A DNA stretch of 14,347 bases from DASUMP01 sp036277635 (GCA_036277635.1 DASUMP010000130.1:1-14347); one strand, 5' to 3'. Counted from the first letter of the stretch, positions 6,282 to 13,687 are shown. Program-made: numbers and translations. The notes: a model not told the origin generated them from the sequence alone.

Positions 6282-8356
6282 TCGAGGAGCACCTTGACGT
6301 CGCGCGCGATGTCGTCGACCTGGGGGAGGATCGCCGCCTCGAGGGTGGGCTCGTAGCCGACGGGCGTGTCGATCGCGGCGAGCCGGAGCACCGGCGCGTC
6401 GAGGTGCTCGAAGCACTCGTCGGCGACGAACGCGGCGATCTCCGCGCCGAAGCCGGCGGTGAGGGTGTCCTCGTGGAGCACGAGCACGCGCCCGGTCTTC
6501 GCGATCGACTGGGCCACGATGTCGTGGTCCCATGGCGCGATGGTGCGCAGGTCGATGATCTCCACCGCGCCGTCCTGTCCGAGCTGCTGCACGGCAGTGC
6601 GCGCGCGGTGCACGGTCGCGCCCCAGGTGACGATCGTCGCTCGGTCGCCGCGCGTGATGTACGCACCGCGACCGAACGGCAGCATCCACTCCTCGGGCGG
6701 CATCGGGTCACGCGCGTAGCCCTGCCGGTAGAGGTGCTTGTGCTCGAGGAACAGCACCGGGTCGTCGGCGCGCAGCGCGGTCCGGAGGAGGCCGGCGGCG
6801 TCCCGCGCCCGCGACGGGAACGCGATGAACAGGCCCGGCACGTGGGCGAAGATCGACTCGCCGCACTGCGAGTGCCAGATCGCGCCGCCGGTGAGGTAGC
6901 CCCCGATCGGCACGCGGATCACCATGGGGCAGCTGAACGCGCCGTTCGAGCGCCAGCGTGTGGTGGCGGCTTCCGACTTGATCTGGTTCATCGCCGGCCA
7001 GATGTAGTCGAAGAACTGGATCTCCGGGCACGGGCGCAGCCCGCGCATCGCCTGGCCGACGGCGCGACCGATGATGTTCGCTTCGGCGAGCGGCGTGTTG
7101 AAGCAGCGGGCGTCGCCGAACTCGCGCTGCAACCCGAACGTGATGCCGAACACGCCACCTTTGCCCGCGACCTCGCCGAGCGCGCCGGGGTCGGCGTCGG
7201 CGACGTCCTCGCCGAACACGCGGATGCGCTCGTCACGGCGCATCTGCTCGTGGAGCGTCAACCGGATCGCCTCGCCCATCGACACGAGCGGCGCGTCGGC
7301 AACCGGTTCCGGGTCGGGCGGCACCACCGTGACCGGGAGCGGCGCGGTCACGTGCTCGATCGCGCTGCGAGGGTCGGGACGCGGCGCGTCGAGCGCGGCG
7401 AGCGCCGCGAGCCGGACCTCTTCGTGCGCCTCCGCGCGGATCTCCTCCGCGCGCTCGGGGGTGAGCGCGCCGAGGGCCACGAGGCGCTGCTCCAGCAGCC
7501 GGATCGGGTCGTGGTCGGCCTCTTCGGCGAGCTCCTCGGGCGGGCGATACTTCTTCTGGTCGTCGGAGAGGGAGTGCGAGTAAGGGCGCGTGACCTCGGC
7601 GTGGATGAGTGCCGGACCGACACCGGCGCGCACGCGCGCGATCACCGCCGCGCCCTGCTCGCGCACCGCGAAGTAGTCGCGGCCGTCGAGTGCGGTCACG
7701 TCCAAGCCGCGGATGCCGCGCACCATCTCCGAGATCGGCGCGGGAGCCTGGTCGCTCGCGCGCACCGAGATCGCGTAGCCGTTGTCGGCGACCACGTAGA
7801 GCACCGGCAGGTGCAGACGGCACGCGGTGTTCAGGCTCTCCCAGAACTCGCCCTCGGAGGTCGCGCCTTCCCCCAGCGACACGTAGGTGATCTCGTCGCC
7901 GTGGGCGGTCGTCCCCGGCAGGTCGCGGCGCGTGATGTAGCGGCTGGCTTCGGCACAACCGACCGCGGGCAGGCACTGGCTCCCCGTGCAGCTGGTCTGC
8001 GTGACGATGTTGAGATGGCGCGCGCCCCAGTGACACGGCATCTGACGACCGCCGGACGCGGGGTCGTCACACGAGCCGACGGACTGCAGCAGGATCTCGG
8101 TGGGCGTGACCCCGAGCGCGAGGGCGAGCGCGCGGTCGCGGTAGTACGGGAAGAACCAGTCGTACGCGGGGCGCAGCGACCGGGCGAGCCCGAGCAGCAG
8201 TGCTTCGTGACCCGCGCCGGAGATCTGGAAGAACACGCGGCTCTGGTTGCGGAGCGCGATCTCGCGGTCGTCGAGGAACCGCGACACGCACGCGAGGCGG
8301 AAGTCGGCGACGGCGTCGTCGAGCGGCACGTCGAGCGCATCGTGCGCGTGCGGCAT
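6275..8356 (-). CDS. Fused 2-oxoacid dehydrogenase E1 alpha/beta (branched-chain type)
   Basis: 693 residues. The alpha half (1 to about 330) has AGHEA near residue 48 and the thiamine diphosphate motif GEGATSEGEF to DNGYAIS (Gly162 to Asn192). It also has HSLSDD (261-266), like the E1-alpha phosphorylation-loop segment. After a Pro/Asp-rich linker, the beta half (about 356-693) has GEDVAD, PLAEANIIG with the cofactor-activating Glu425, WHSQ with His495, and HVPGL. It is therefore a complete fused E1 catalysing decarboxylation and reductive acylation, most like branched-chain 2-oxoacid dehydrogenases. Substrate assignment is by resemblance. The ATG at 8356 has AGGGAGG (complement of 8365-8371) 8 nt upstream. 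The gene is divergent from an E2-like gene across a 74-bp gap, but that E2-like protein lacks a lipoyl domain. E1 would need a lipoyl-bearing partner and an E3 from elsewhere. Confidence 0.92.
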   Translation of the reverse strand: MPHAHDALDVPLDDAVADFRLACVSRFLDDREIALRNQSRVFFQISGAGHEALLLGLARSLRPAYDWFFPYYRDRALALALGVTPTEILLQSVGSCDDPASGGRQMPCHWGARHLNIVTQTSCTGSQCLPAVGCAEASRYITRRDLPGTTAHGDEITYVSLGEGATSEGEFWESLNTACRLHLPVLYVVADNGYAISVRASDQAPAPISEMVRGIRGLDVTALDGRDYFAVREQGAAVIARVRAGVGPALIHAEVTRPYSHSLSDDQKKYRPPEELAEEADHDPIRLLEQRLVALGALTPERAEEIRAEAHEEVRLAALAALDAPRPDPRSAIEHVTAPLPVTVVPPDPEPVADAPLVSMGEAIRLTLHEQMRRDERIRVFGEDVADADPGALGEVAGKGGVFGITFGLQREFGDARCFNTPLAEANIIGRAVGQAMRGLRPCPEIQFFDYIWPAMNQIKSEAATTRWRSNGAFSCPMVIRVPIGGYLTGGAIWHSQCGESIFAHVPGLFIAFPSRARDAAGLLRTALRADDPVLFLEHKHLYRQGYARDPMPPEEWMLPFGRGAYITRGDRATIVTWGATVHRARTAVQQLGQDGAVEIIDLRTIAPWDHDIVAQSIAKTGRVLVLHEDTLTAGFGAEIAAFVADECFEHLDAPVLRLAAIDTPVGYEPTLEAAILPQVDDIARDVKVLLDY

Positions 8357-8416
8357 GGGAGCGACCTCCCTGCGGCGTGCGGCGACGGGTGCGCCGCGGG
8401 ACCGTGCCGGCGAGCG

Positions 8417-8422
8417 TACCCT
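8417..8422 (+). promoter_or_regulatory. Candidate -10 for a leaderless E2-like transcript
   Basis: TACCCT (TANNNT form) ends 8 nt before the GTG at 8431. No Shine-Dalgarno sequence lies in front of that GTG. The spacing suits a transcript beginning at the start codon. No good -35 is visible, so this is tentative. The 74-bp gap 8357-8430 must also hold the divergent E1 promoter. Confidence 0.3.
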
Positions 8423-8430
8423 CGCGCCCA

Positions 8431-9354
8431 GTGACGGAAACCGACCCCCCGGTCACCCCGTTGCCGTGGCGCGCCCGGCGGCGAGTCGCGCCCACGGGTT
8501 TCCGTTCGCCGGCGGTCCGCCACCGCGCGGCCGTGCTCGGCGTCGACGCCGCGAGTGTGCCCGGAACGGGGGCTGCGGGTCGTGTCACTCGCGCCGACGT
8601 CGACCGCGCCGGTGCCGCCGTGTCCGCTGCTGTCGCACCCCGCGGCGACGAGGTGGTGCCGTTCCCGCGCATCCGGGCGCGCGCCGCGCCCGCCCTCGTG
8701 GCGGCGAAGCGCACGGCGGCGCACGCGCTCTGCGTGGTCGATGCCGACTACTCGGCCGTCGACGTCGCCCGCCTCGCGTCGCGCGCTCGCTGGCGCGCCG
8801 AGGAAGGATTCGCGCTCACGTATCTCCCGTTCGTGGCGCGCGCGTTCGTCGACGCGTTGCGGGAGCACCCCTGGTGCAACGCGCGCGTCGAAGGCGACGA
8901 GGTCGTCGCGTCGCGCGCGGTCCATCTCGGGGTCGCGGTCGATCTCGACCACCAGGGACTCGTGGTCGCAGTGGTCCGCGACGCCGAGACCCGGTCTCTA
9001 CGCGGCCTCGCGCGCGCGATCCACGACGTCGCACGGCGAGCCCGCGACAGCGCGCTGACCCCCGACGACGTCGGGAGCGGCACGTTCACGATCACCAACC
9101 CGGGAGCGTCGGGTACGTGGATCTCGGTGCCGATCCTGCCCCGGCCGCAGGTCGCGATCGTCTCGACCGACGGCGTGTCCGCGCGGGTGGTCGCCGAGCC
9201 CGGCGCCGACGGCCGGGCGGGGTTCGGCATCCGACCCATGGGCCACCTCTGCCTCTCGTACGACGCCGCGGCGGTGCGTGCCGCGGAGGCGGCCGCCTTC
9301 CTCCGGCGCGCCCAGGAGATCATCGAGCGCCGGGACTGGCGCGAGGAGTTGTGA
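8431..9354 (+). CDS. E2-like 2-oxoacid dehydrogenase acyltransferase lacking lipoyl domain and catalytic residues
   Basis: 307 residues from the GTG at 8431. Residues 24-58 (FRSPAVRHRAAVLGVDAASV and on to GRVTRADV) match the peripheral-subunit-binding domain that docks E1 or E3. Residues about 72-303 match the E2 catalytic-core fold, with LPFVARAFVDAL, LGVAVDLDHQGLVVAVV, GTFTITNPGASGTW and PRPQVAIV. Two features are absent. There is no N-terminal lipoyl domain, which usually precedes the docking domain. The active-site motif DHRVxDG near the C-terminus reads DAAAVRA (278-284), so the catalytic His is Ala279 and the Asp is Arg283. The rest of the fold looks intact and the frame is uninterrupted. 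It is therefore probably a structural or docking pseudoenzyme, not decay in progress. Its place opposite the fused E1 suggests it binds that E1; its real role is unknown. The P450 gene begins 74 bp downstream. Confidence 0.88.
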   Translation: MTETDPPVTPLPWRARRRVAPTGFRSPAVRHRAAVLGVDAASVPGTGAAGRVTRADVDRAGAAVSAAVAPRGDEVVPFPRIRARAAPALVAAKRTAAHALCVVDADYSAVDVARLASRARWRAEEGFALTYLPFVARAFVDALREHPWCNARVEGDEVVASRAVHLGVAVDLDHQGLVVAVVRDAETRSLRGLARAIHDVARRARDSALTPDDVGSGTFTITNPGASGTWISVPILPRPQVAIVSTDGVSARVVAEPGADGRAGFGIRPMGHLCLSYDAAAVRAAEAAAFLRRAQEIIERRDWREEL

Positions 9355-9381
9355 GGTCGGCCCCGAGGCCGGTCCGCGAAA

Positions 9382-9395
9382 TAGAATCTGTTCCA
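9382..9395 (+). promoter_or_regulatory. KstR-like operator overlapping the P450 promoter
   Basis: TAGAATCTGTTCCA is an imperfect palindrome centred at 9388/9389. It closely resembles the mycobacterial KstR box (TAGAAC-N2-GTTCTA form), matching at 10 of the 12 non-spacer positions. Its left half, TAGAAT, is also a good -10 hexamer. It lies 33 nt before the P450 start. A TetR-family repressor bound here would block RNA polymerase. KstR controls cholesterol catabolism genes, which fits a CYP125/CYP142-like P450. No regulator gene is in the window. Confidence 0.5.
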
Positions 9396-9428
9396 ATTCG
9401 CGCACCGGGCCATCCGGGGGGAGCACAC

Positions 9429-10655
9429 GTGTTGTCGGAGCTCGTCGACCTCAACGACCCGGACGTCTTCGTCCAGGGCGTGCCGTTCGAGACCTTCCGC
9501 TACTGGCGGACCCACGACCCCGTCCACTGGACCGAGGAGCCCGACGGCCCCGGCTACTGGTCGCTCACCGCGTACGACGAGGTGACCACCGCGAACCGCG
9601 ATGCGGCGACGTTCTCGTCGGAGCTCGGCGGCACGATGATCGCCACGCCCGAGCAAGCCCAGCTCGAGCAGATCCGCATGATCATGCTGAACATGGATCC
9701 GCCGAAGCACACGCGGTACCGGCTGCTCGTGAGCCACGGCTTCACCCCCAGGATGATCCGCCAGCTCCAAGACCACATCGTCGAGAACGCGCGCGACATC
9801 GTCGACCGCGTGATCGAGCGGGGCAGCTGCGACTTCGTCACCGATCTTGCCGCGGAGCTCCCGTTGCAGGTGATCGCCGAGATGATGGGCGTGCCCCAGG
9901 AAGACCGGCACAAGCTCTTCGAGTGGTCGAACACGATGATCGGCAGCGCCGACCCGGAGTACGCCACCTCGCCCGACGACGCGATGCAGGCCCAGCTCGA
10001 GCTGTTCACCTACGCGCAGGCGCTGGCCGAAGACCGGCGCGCGCACCCGCGCGACGACATCATCAGCGCGCTGACCCAAGCCGAGCTCGAAGGCGATCGG
10101 TTGAGCGACCTCGAGCTCAACCTGTTCTTCTTGCTGCTCGCGGTCGCCGGCAACGAGACCACGCGCAACCTCACCGCCCACGGCATGCTCGCGCTGTTCG
10201 ACAACCCCGACGAGCGGCGGCGCCTCCAAGCCGACATGTCGTTGCTGCCGAGCGCCATCGAAGAGATGCTGCGCGTCGGCGTGCCGGTCATGTACTTCCG
10301 GCGCACCGCCACGCGCGACACGGTGCTCGGCGACCGGGAGATCGCCGCTGGCGACAAGGTCGCGCTCTGGTACATCAGCGCGAACCGCGACGACACGGTG
10401 TTCGACGACCCCGACACGTTCCGGATCGATCGCGACCCGAACCCGCACGTCACGTTCGGCGGCCGCGGCCCGCACTTCTGCCTCGGCGCGAACCTCGCAC
10501 GCGTCGAGCTGCGCGCGATCTTCCAGGAGATCCTCACCCGCATGCCCGACATGGAGCTGGCGGGCGAGCCGCAACGACTGCGCTCGAACTTCATCAACGG
10601 CATGAAGCACATCCCGGTCAGCTTCTCGCCGGGGCGCCCGCTCGGCCGCGCGTGA
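9429..10655 (+). CDS. Cytochrome P450, CYP125/CYP142-like
   Basis: 408 residues. The open frame continues far upstream, but the real start is the GTG at 9429, preceded by GGGGGGAG (9416-9423) at 5-nt spacing. Landmarks in order: PPKHTRYR (91-98, C-helix), the I-helix AGNETTRN (240-247), ExxR at Glu279-Arg282, a segment beginning FRIDRDPNPHV (331-341), and the haem-ligand loop FGGRGPHFCLGAN with Cys351. The C-terminal pattern RLRSNFINGMKH resembles CYP125/CYP142/CYP124 enzymes, which hydroxylate the terminal carbon of sterol side chains or methyl-branched lipids. There is no membrane segment, so it is soluble and needs separate ferredoxin and reductase partners, not seen here. A KstR-like palindrome upstream supports a steroid or lipid catabolic role. 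The stop overlaps the next gene by 4 nt. Confidence 0.93.
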   Translation: MLSELVDLNDPDVFVQGVPFETFRYWRTHDPVHWTEEPDGPGYWSLTAYDEVTTANRDAATFSSELGGTMIATPEQAQLEQIRMIMLNMDPPKHTRYRLLVSHGFTPRMIRQLQDHIVENARDIVDRVIERGSCDFVTDLAAELPLQVIAEMMGVPQEDRHKLFEWSNTMIGSADPEYATSPDDAMQAQLELFTYAQALAEDRRAHPRDDIISALTQAELEGDRLSDLELNLFFLLLAVAGNETTRNLTAHGMLALFDNPDERRRLQADMSLLPSAIEEMLRVGVPVMYFRRTATRDTVLGDREIAAGDKVALWYISANRDDTVFDDPDTFRIDRDPNPHVTFGGRGPHFCLGANLARVELRAIFQEILTRMPDMELAGEPQRLRSNFINGMKHIPVSFSPGRPLGRA

Positions 10656-11218
10656 CGCGACGCGCGCACGCGCTCGTCGCCGCGATCGTGTTCCTCACCG
10701 TGGTCGGGTGCGCGGGCGACGACGGCGAGACCAGCGCGACCACCGCGTCGACGGCCACCCCGAGCACCGTGGTGGTGAGCACGGTCGTGCCGCGCACCGA
10801 CGATGCCGCCGACCTGACGGCGCGGTTCCCGCCGATCGACGGGTACACGTACGTGGCCGCGGGCGACGCTGAGATCGTCGGCCTGTTCGGCGACGCGGTG
10901 ACGGTCCCGAACGCCCCCGACGTGTTCGAGGCCTTCGCGGCGCGCCGGGTCGAAGACGCCGACGGCACGGCGGTCGCCGCGGTGCTCGCCGCCCGCTTCT
11001 CGGAGCGGTACCGAGACGACGACGGCGAGTCGCTCGCGCGCTCGTTCTCGAGCCGCCAGATGGCCGGCGAACGGGTCTACCTCGCGCAGATCGCGGGCGC
11101 CGACGGGTCGCGGCTCTACCGCTACATGTGGTTCTCCGACGGTGTCGCGTTCATGGTCCACGGCACCGACCAGGCCCTCGTCGAACAGATCGTCACCGCC
11201 GCGATCGACGCCGCCTGA
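10652..11218 (+). CDS. Predicted small lipoprotein of unknown function
   Basis: 188 residues starting at a GTG that overlaps the P450 stop (GTGA), implying coupled translation. The N-terminus MTRRAHALVAAIVFLTVVGC has two arginines, a hydrophobic core and a lipobox (VVGC), so Cys20 is the likely lipidated residue and the protein sits on the outer face of the membrane. A low-complexity Thr/Ser/Val linker (about 25-48) follows. A globular domain runs from about 50 to 188 and includes the segments RFPPIDGYTYVAA and RLYRYMWFSDGVAFMVHGTD. I do not recognise the domain. tRNA-Val follows 42 bp downstream. Confidence 0.78.
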   Translation: MTRRAHALVAAIVFLTVVGCAGDDGETSATTASTATPSTVVVSTVVPRTDDAADLTARFPPIDGYTYVAAGDAEIVGLFGDAVTVPNAPDVFEAFAARRVEDADGTAVAAVLAARFSERYRDDDGESLARSFSSRQMAGERVYLAQIAGADGSRLYRYMWFSDGVAFMVHGTDQALVEQIVTAAIDAA

Positions 11219-11244
11219 GCCGACGACCTCGCCGGGGATCGCTC

Positions 11245-11250
11245 TAGACT
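11245..11250 (+). promoter_or_regulatory. Putative -10 element of the tRNA-Val gene
   Basis: TAGACT ends 10 nt before the tRNA, almost the same spacing as the TATTCT in front of tRNA-Gly. No clear -35 is visible. The 42-nt gap after the lipoprotein gene gives room for an independent promoter. Confidence 0.4.
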
Positions 11251-11260
11251 GCCGGGCTCC

Positions 11261-11333
11261 GGGCGGTTAGCTCAGTTGGTAGAGCACTTGCATGACGCGC
11301 AAGGGGTCAGGGGTTCGAGTCCCTTACCGCCCA
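11261..11333 (+). tRNA. tRNA-Val(GAC)
   Basis: The cloverleaf is complete. The acceptor stem GGGCGGT pairs with ACCGCCC. The D arm is GCTC-AGTTGGTA-GAGC. The anticodon stem CTTGC/GCAAG has the loop ATGACGC with anticodon GAC at 11294-11296. The T arm is AGGGG-TTCGAGT-CCCTT with one G-T pair. The discriminator is A at 11333 and CCA is not encoded. Length is 73 nt. Confidence 0.96.
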
Positions 11334-11376
11334 CCCGTTGTCAGAATCTCGGCGCGATGCCCGGCCCGGGAGAGCG

Positions 11377-12570
11377 ATGACGACCTACGTGTTCGAGGGC
11401 TACGAGCTCGACACGCGCCGCCATGAGTTGCGCCATGAGGGTGCGTTGGTGGCGGTCGAACCTCAGGTGTTCTCGGTCCTCGCACACCTCGCCGCGCACG
11501 CGGACCGCGTCGTCGACAAGGAGGAGCTGCTCGACGCGGTCTGGCAGACCCGGTTCGTCTCGGAGTCCGCGTTGACGAGCCGAATCAAAGCCGCGCGCCG
11601 CGCGATCGGCGACGACGGGCGCGCCCAGCAGGCGATCCGCACGATCCATGGTCGTGGGTACCGATTCGTCGCCGCGGTGACCGTACGCGAATCTCCCGTC
11701 GTCGCGGCGGAGATCGACCCGCTGCTGGATGTCGAGCTGGGCTATTGCCGGGCTGACGATGGCGTGCGCATCGCGTACGGCAGCACGGGGTCGGGCCCAC
11801 CGCTGGTGAAGGCGGCGAACTGGCTCACGCACCTGCGCTTCGACTCGACGAGCGCCGTGTGGCGGCACTGGGTCCGCGATCTGTCTCGCCGTTCCCGACT
11901 CGTTCGGTACGACGAGCGAGGCTGCGGGATGTCGGACTGGGACGTCGAGGACGTGTCGTTCGACGCGTGGGTACGCGATCTCGAATCGGTCGTCGAGCAT
12001 CTCGGTGTCCGACGCTTTGCCTTGCTCGGCATCTCGCAGGGCGGCGCGGTAGCCGCGAGCTACGCCGCACGCCACCCGGATCGCGTCAGCCATCTCGTCC
12101 TCTACGGTGCGTTCCCCCTCGGGCGTCGCGTGCGCGCCCGCAGCGAGGAAGAGCAACACGATGCCGCGATCATGCTCGACCTCCTCGAAGCCGGTTGGGG
12201 GCGCGAAGACTCGCCGTTCGGGTCGATGTTCGCGTCGCAGTTCATGCCGGAGGGCTCGCCCGAACAGTGGGCGGCGTTCGTCGAGGTGCAGAGGCGCACG
12301 ACCTCGGCGCACAACGCGAAGCGGCTGATGAGCATGTCCCAGGACATCGACGTGACGGAGGTTGCGCCGGCGGTGACAGTGCCGACGCTGGTGTTGCACG
12401 CCACGCGCGACCGGCGTGTCCCGATCGAGCAGGGGCAGCTGTTCGCTGATCTGATCCCGGGCGCGACCTTCGTGCCGCTCGAGAGCCACAATCACATCCT
12501 GCTGGGCGACGAACCCGCGTGGAAGGTGTTCGTCGAGGAAGTGGAGCGGTTCATCTCAGCCGACGTGTGA
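11377..12570 (+). CDS. Winged-helix DNA-binding domain fused to an alpha/beta hydrolase
   Basis: 397 residues from the ATG at 11377, with GGGAG at 11368-11372 as ribosome-binding site. A longer frame from TTG 11338 would start 4 nt after the tRNA and has no such site. Residues 1-101 are an OmpR/CadC-type winged helix: FEGYELDTRRHELRHEG, then LLDAVW, then SRIKAARRAIGDD, then IRTIHGRGYRFVA. Residues about 118-395 are an alpha/beta hydrolase. GISQGG gives the nucleophile Ser220, HATRDRRVP the acid Asp345 and ESHNHILLG the base His373, so the triad is complete. There is no receiver domain and no membrane segment. It may be a cytosolic one-component regulator whose hydrolase domain senses or processes a ligand. 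Target genes are unknown; AzlCD lies 86 bp downstream on the same strand. Confidence 0.88.
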   Translation: MTTYVFEGYELDTRRHELRHEGALVAVEPQVFSVLAHLAAHADRVVDKEELLDAVWQTRFVSESALTSRIKAARRAIGDDGRAQQAIRTIHGRGYRFVAAVTVRESPVVAAEIDPLLDVELGYCRADDGVRIAYGSTGSGPPLVKAANWLTHLRFDSTSAVWRHWVRDLSRRSRLVRYDERGCGMSDWDVEDVSFDAWVRDLESVVEHLGVRRFALLGISQGGAVAASYAARHPDRVSHLVLYGAFPLGRRVRARSEEEQHDAAIMLDLLEAGWGREDSPFGSMFASQFMPEGSPEQWAAFVEVQRRTTSAHNAKRLMSMSQDIDVTEVAPAVTVPTLVLHATRDRRVPIEQGQLFADLIPGATFVPLESHNHILLGDEPAWKVFVEEVERFISADV

Positions 12571-12576
12571 GCGCGG

Positions 12577-12593
12577 CCGTCCGGTCAGGACGG
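12577..12593 (+). terminator. Short hairpin after the winged-helix/hydrolase gene
   Basis: CCGTCC (12577-12582) pairs with GGACGG (12588-12593) around a GGTCA loop, 7 nt after the stop. The stem is only 6 bp and has no U-tract, so it could be a weak terminator or chance in GC-rich DNA. Confidence 0.25.
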
Positions 12594-12656
12594 TCTCCAC
12601 GTTCTCTCCATGCGGTCTCCAAGCCCTTCACTGCGTGGCAGCGCATCGTTGACGGC

Positions 12657-13373
12657 ATGGACACGTCGTCGCTGCGCACCCAAGGCAGGTCTCCCGCGCT
12701 CCGCGCGGCGCGCGACGGCGCGCGGGCGATGGCGCCGTGGCTCCTGGGGATCGCGCCGCTCGGGTTCGTGATCGGCGTCACCACCGCGCGCGCCGATATC
12801 CCCGCCCTGGCGGGATGGCTCGCCGGTCCGTTGGTCTTCTCGGCCAGCGCGCAGGCCGTCACGATCGAGCTGCTGGACCGCCACGCCGCTGTCCTGGTCG
12901 TGATCGCGGCTGGTCTGGCGGTGAACCTGCGGCTGCTCCTCTACTCGGCCGCGATGGCGCGCTACTGGCAGGGGCGGCCGGCGTGGTGGATCGCGCTCGC
13001 CGCGTCCACGTTGGTCGATCCGTCCGCCGCGGTCGCGCTCGACGGCTACCAGCGCTCCGACGACCCGGAATACGGCCACGCGCACTACGCCGGTGCAGCG
13101 GCGACACTTGCGCTGGCGTGGCTGGCATCGATCGCGCTGGGCGCCACGGTAGGTGCTGCACTCCCGGGCGGATTGCAGCTCGAGCTGGTGATCCCGCTGT
13201 ACCTGGTGGGCCAGTTGGTGCGACGTGTGGACGACGCCACGACCCGACGCGCCGTGACGGTCACGGTCGTGCTCGCGTTGGTGAGCGCCGCGGCGCCGTT
13301 GCATCTCGGAACGGTCATCGCTATCGCCGGCGGCACGTTCGTCGCCATTCTGACCGGGGACGGATCGCGATGA
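12657..13373 (+). CDS. azlC: AzlC-family branched-chain amino acid exporter, large subunit
   Basis: 238 residues from the ATG at 12657; no strong ribosome-binding site precedes it. Earlier starts in the frame would run into the preceding gene and add a basic, non-family N-terminus. The family core is clear: APWLLGIAPLGFVIGV, then GPLVFSASAQAVTIELL, then GLAVNLRLLLYSAAM, the region AzlC members share (often written SxxQ...NLR). About six or seven hydrophobic segments follow the usual pattern. With AzlD it forms an inner-membrane exporter; in Bacillus subtilis the AzlCD pair exports branched-chain amino acids or analogues such as azaleucine. The stop overlaps the azlD start (ATGA). Confidence 0.9.
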   Translation: MDTSSLRTQGRSPALRAARDGARAMAPWLLGIAPLGFVIGVTTARADIPALAGWLAGPLVFSASAQAVTIELLDRHAAVLVVIAAGLAVNLRLLLYSAAMARYWQGRPAWWIALAASTLVDPSAAVALDGYQRSDDPEYGHAHYAGAAATLALAWLASIALGATVGAALPGGLQLELVIPLYLVGQLVRRVDDATTRRAVTVTVVLALVSAAAPLHLGTVIAIAGGTFVAILTGDGSR

Positions 13374-13687
13374 GCGTGTACCTCGCGGTGATCGCGGTCG
13401 GCTTCGGGAGCTACTTGTTGCGCATCAGCATGCTCGTACTCGCAGCGCGTCTCGGCGCCGTACCGCCGCTGATCGAACGCGCCGCCCGCTACGCGATCTC
13501 GGTGTCGTTCGCAGCGTTGGCGACGACCGCGTTCGCGTCGCATCTTGCGCTCGCCCGAACCGCGATTGCTCCCGCGGTCGCCCTCGCCGTCGGGATCGTC
13601 GCGGTGCAGCGAACACGGTCGCCCCATGCCGCGATCATCGCGGGACTCCCCGCACTGTGGATCGTCACGGCACTCACCCGAACGTAG
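13370..13687 (+). CDS. azlD: AzlD-family small subunit of the branched-chain amino acid exporter
   Basis: 105 residues, with an ATG overlapping the azlC stop in ATGA, typical of azlCD pairs. It is a short integral membrane protein with about four hydrophobic segments. Family marks include GFGSYLLRISMLVLAARLG near the N-terminus, IERAARYAISVSFAALA in the middle and AAIIAGLPALWIVTALT at the end. It is thought to be the obligate partner of AzlC. The gene ends 57 bp from the convergent CrtA-like gene. Confidence 0.87.
   Translation: MSVYLAVIAVGFGSYLLRISMLVLAARLGAVPPLIERAARYAISVSFAALATTAFASHLALARTAIAPAVALAVGIVAVQRTRSPHAAIIAGLPALWIVTALTRT

Noticed and set aside
3015..6689. A 1224-codon open frame on the minus strand
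   Set aside because: It is antisense to GH43 copy 2 and the reductoisomerase-like gene. Its translation is Arg/His/Val-rich low-complexity sequence with no domain, as expected of a shadow frame in high-GC DNA.
8200..8430. An N-terminal extension of the E2-like gene that might hold a lipoyl domain
   Set aside because: The translated extension is Arg/Gly-rich, lacks the lipoyl DK(A/S) motif, and is antisense to the start of E1.
8247..9428. An N-terminal extension of the P450 by about 394 codons
   Set aside because: The extension is an Arg-rich shadow of the E2-like gene. A strong ribosome-binding site and normal P450 length support the start at 9429.
825..11333. A genomic island bounded by the two tRNA genes
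   Set aside because: The tRNAs differ (Gly and Val). No repeated 3' tRNA segment, integrase or composition shift was seen.
11341..11352. TCAGAATCTCGG as a second KstR-like site
   Set aside because: It shares AGAATCT with the site before the P450 but lacks the GTTC right half, so it is not a palindrome.
11338..11376. A TTG start at 11338 for the winged-helix/hydrolase gene
   Set aside because: It begins 4 nt after tRNA-Val, has no ribosome-binding site and adds 13 residues outside the conserved domain; ATG 11377 is better supported.
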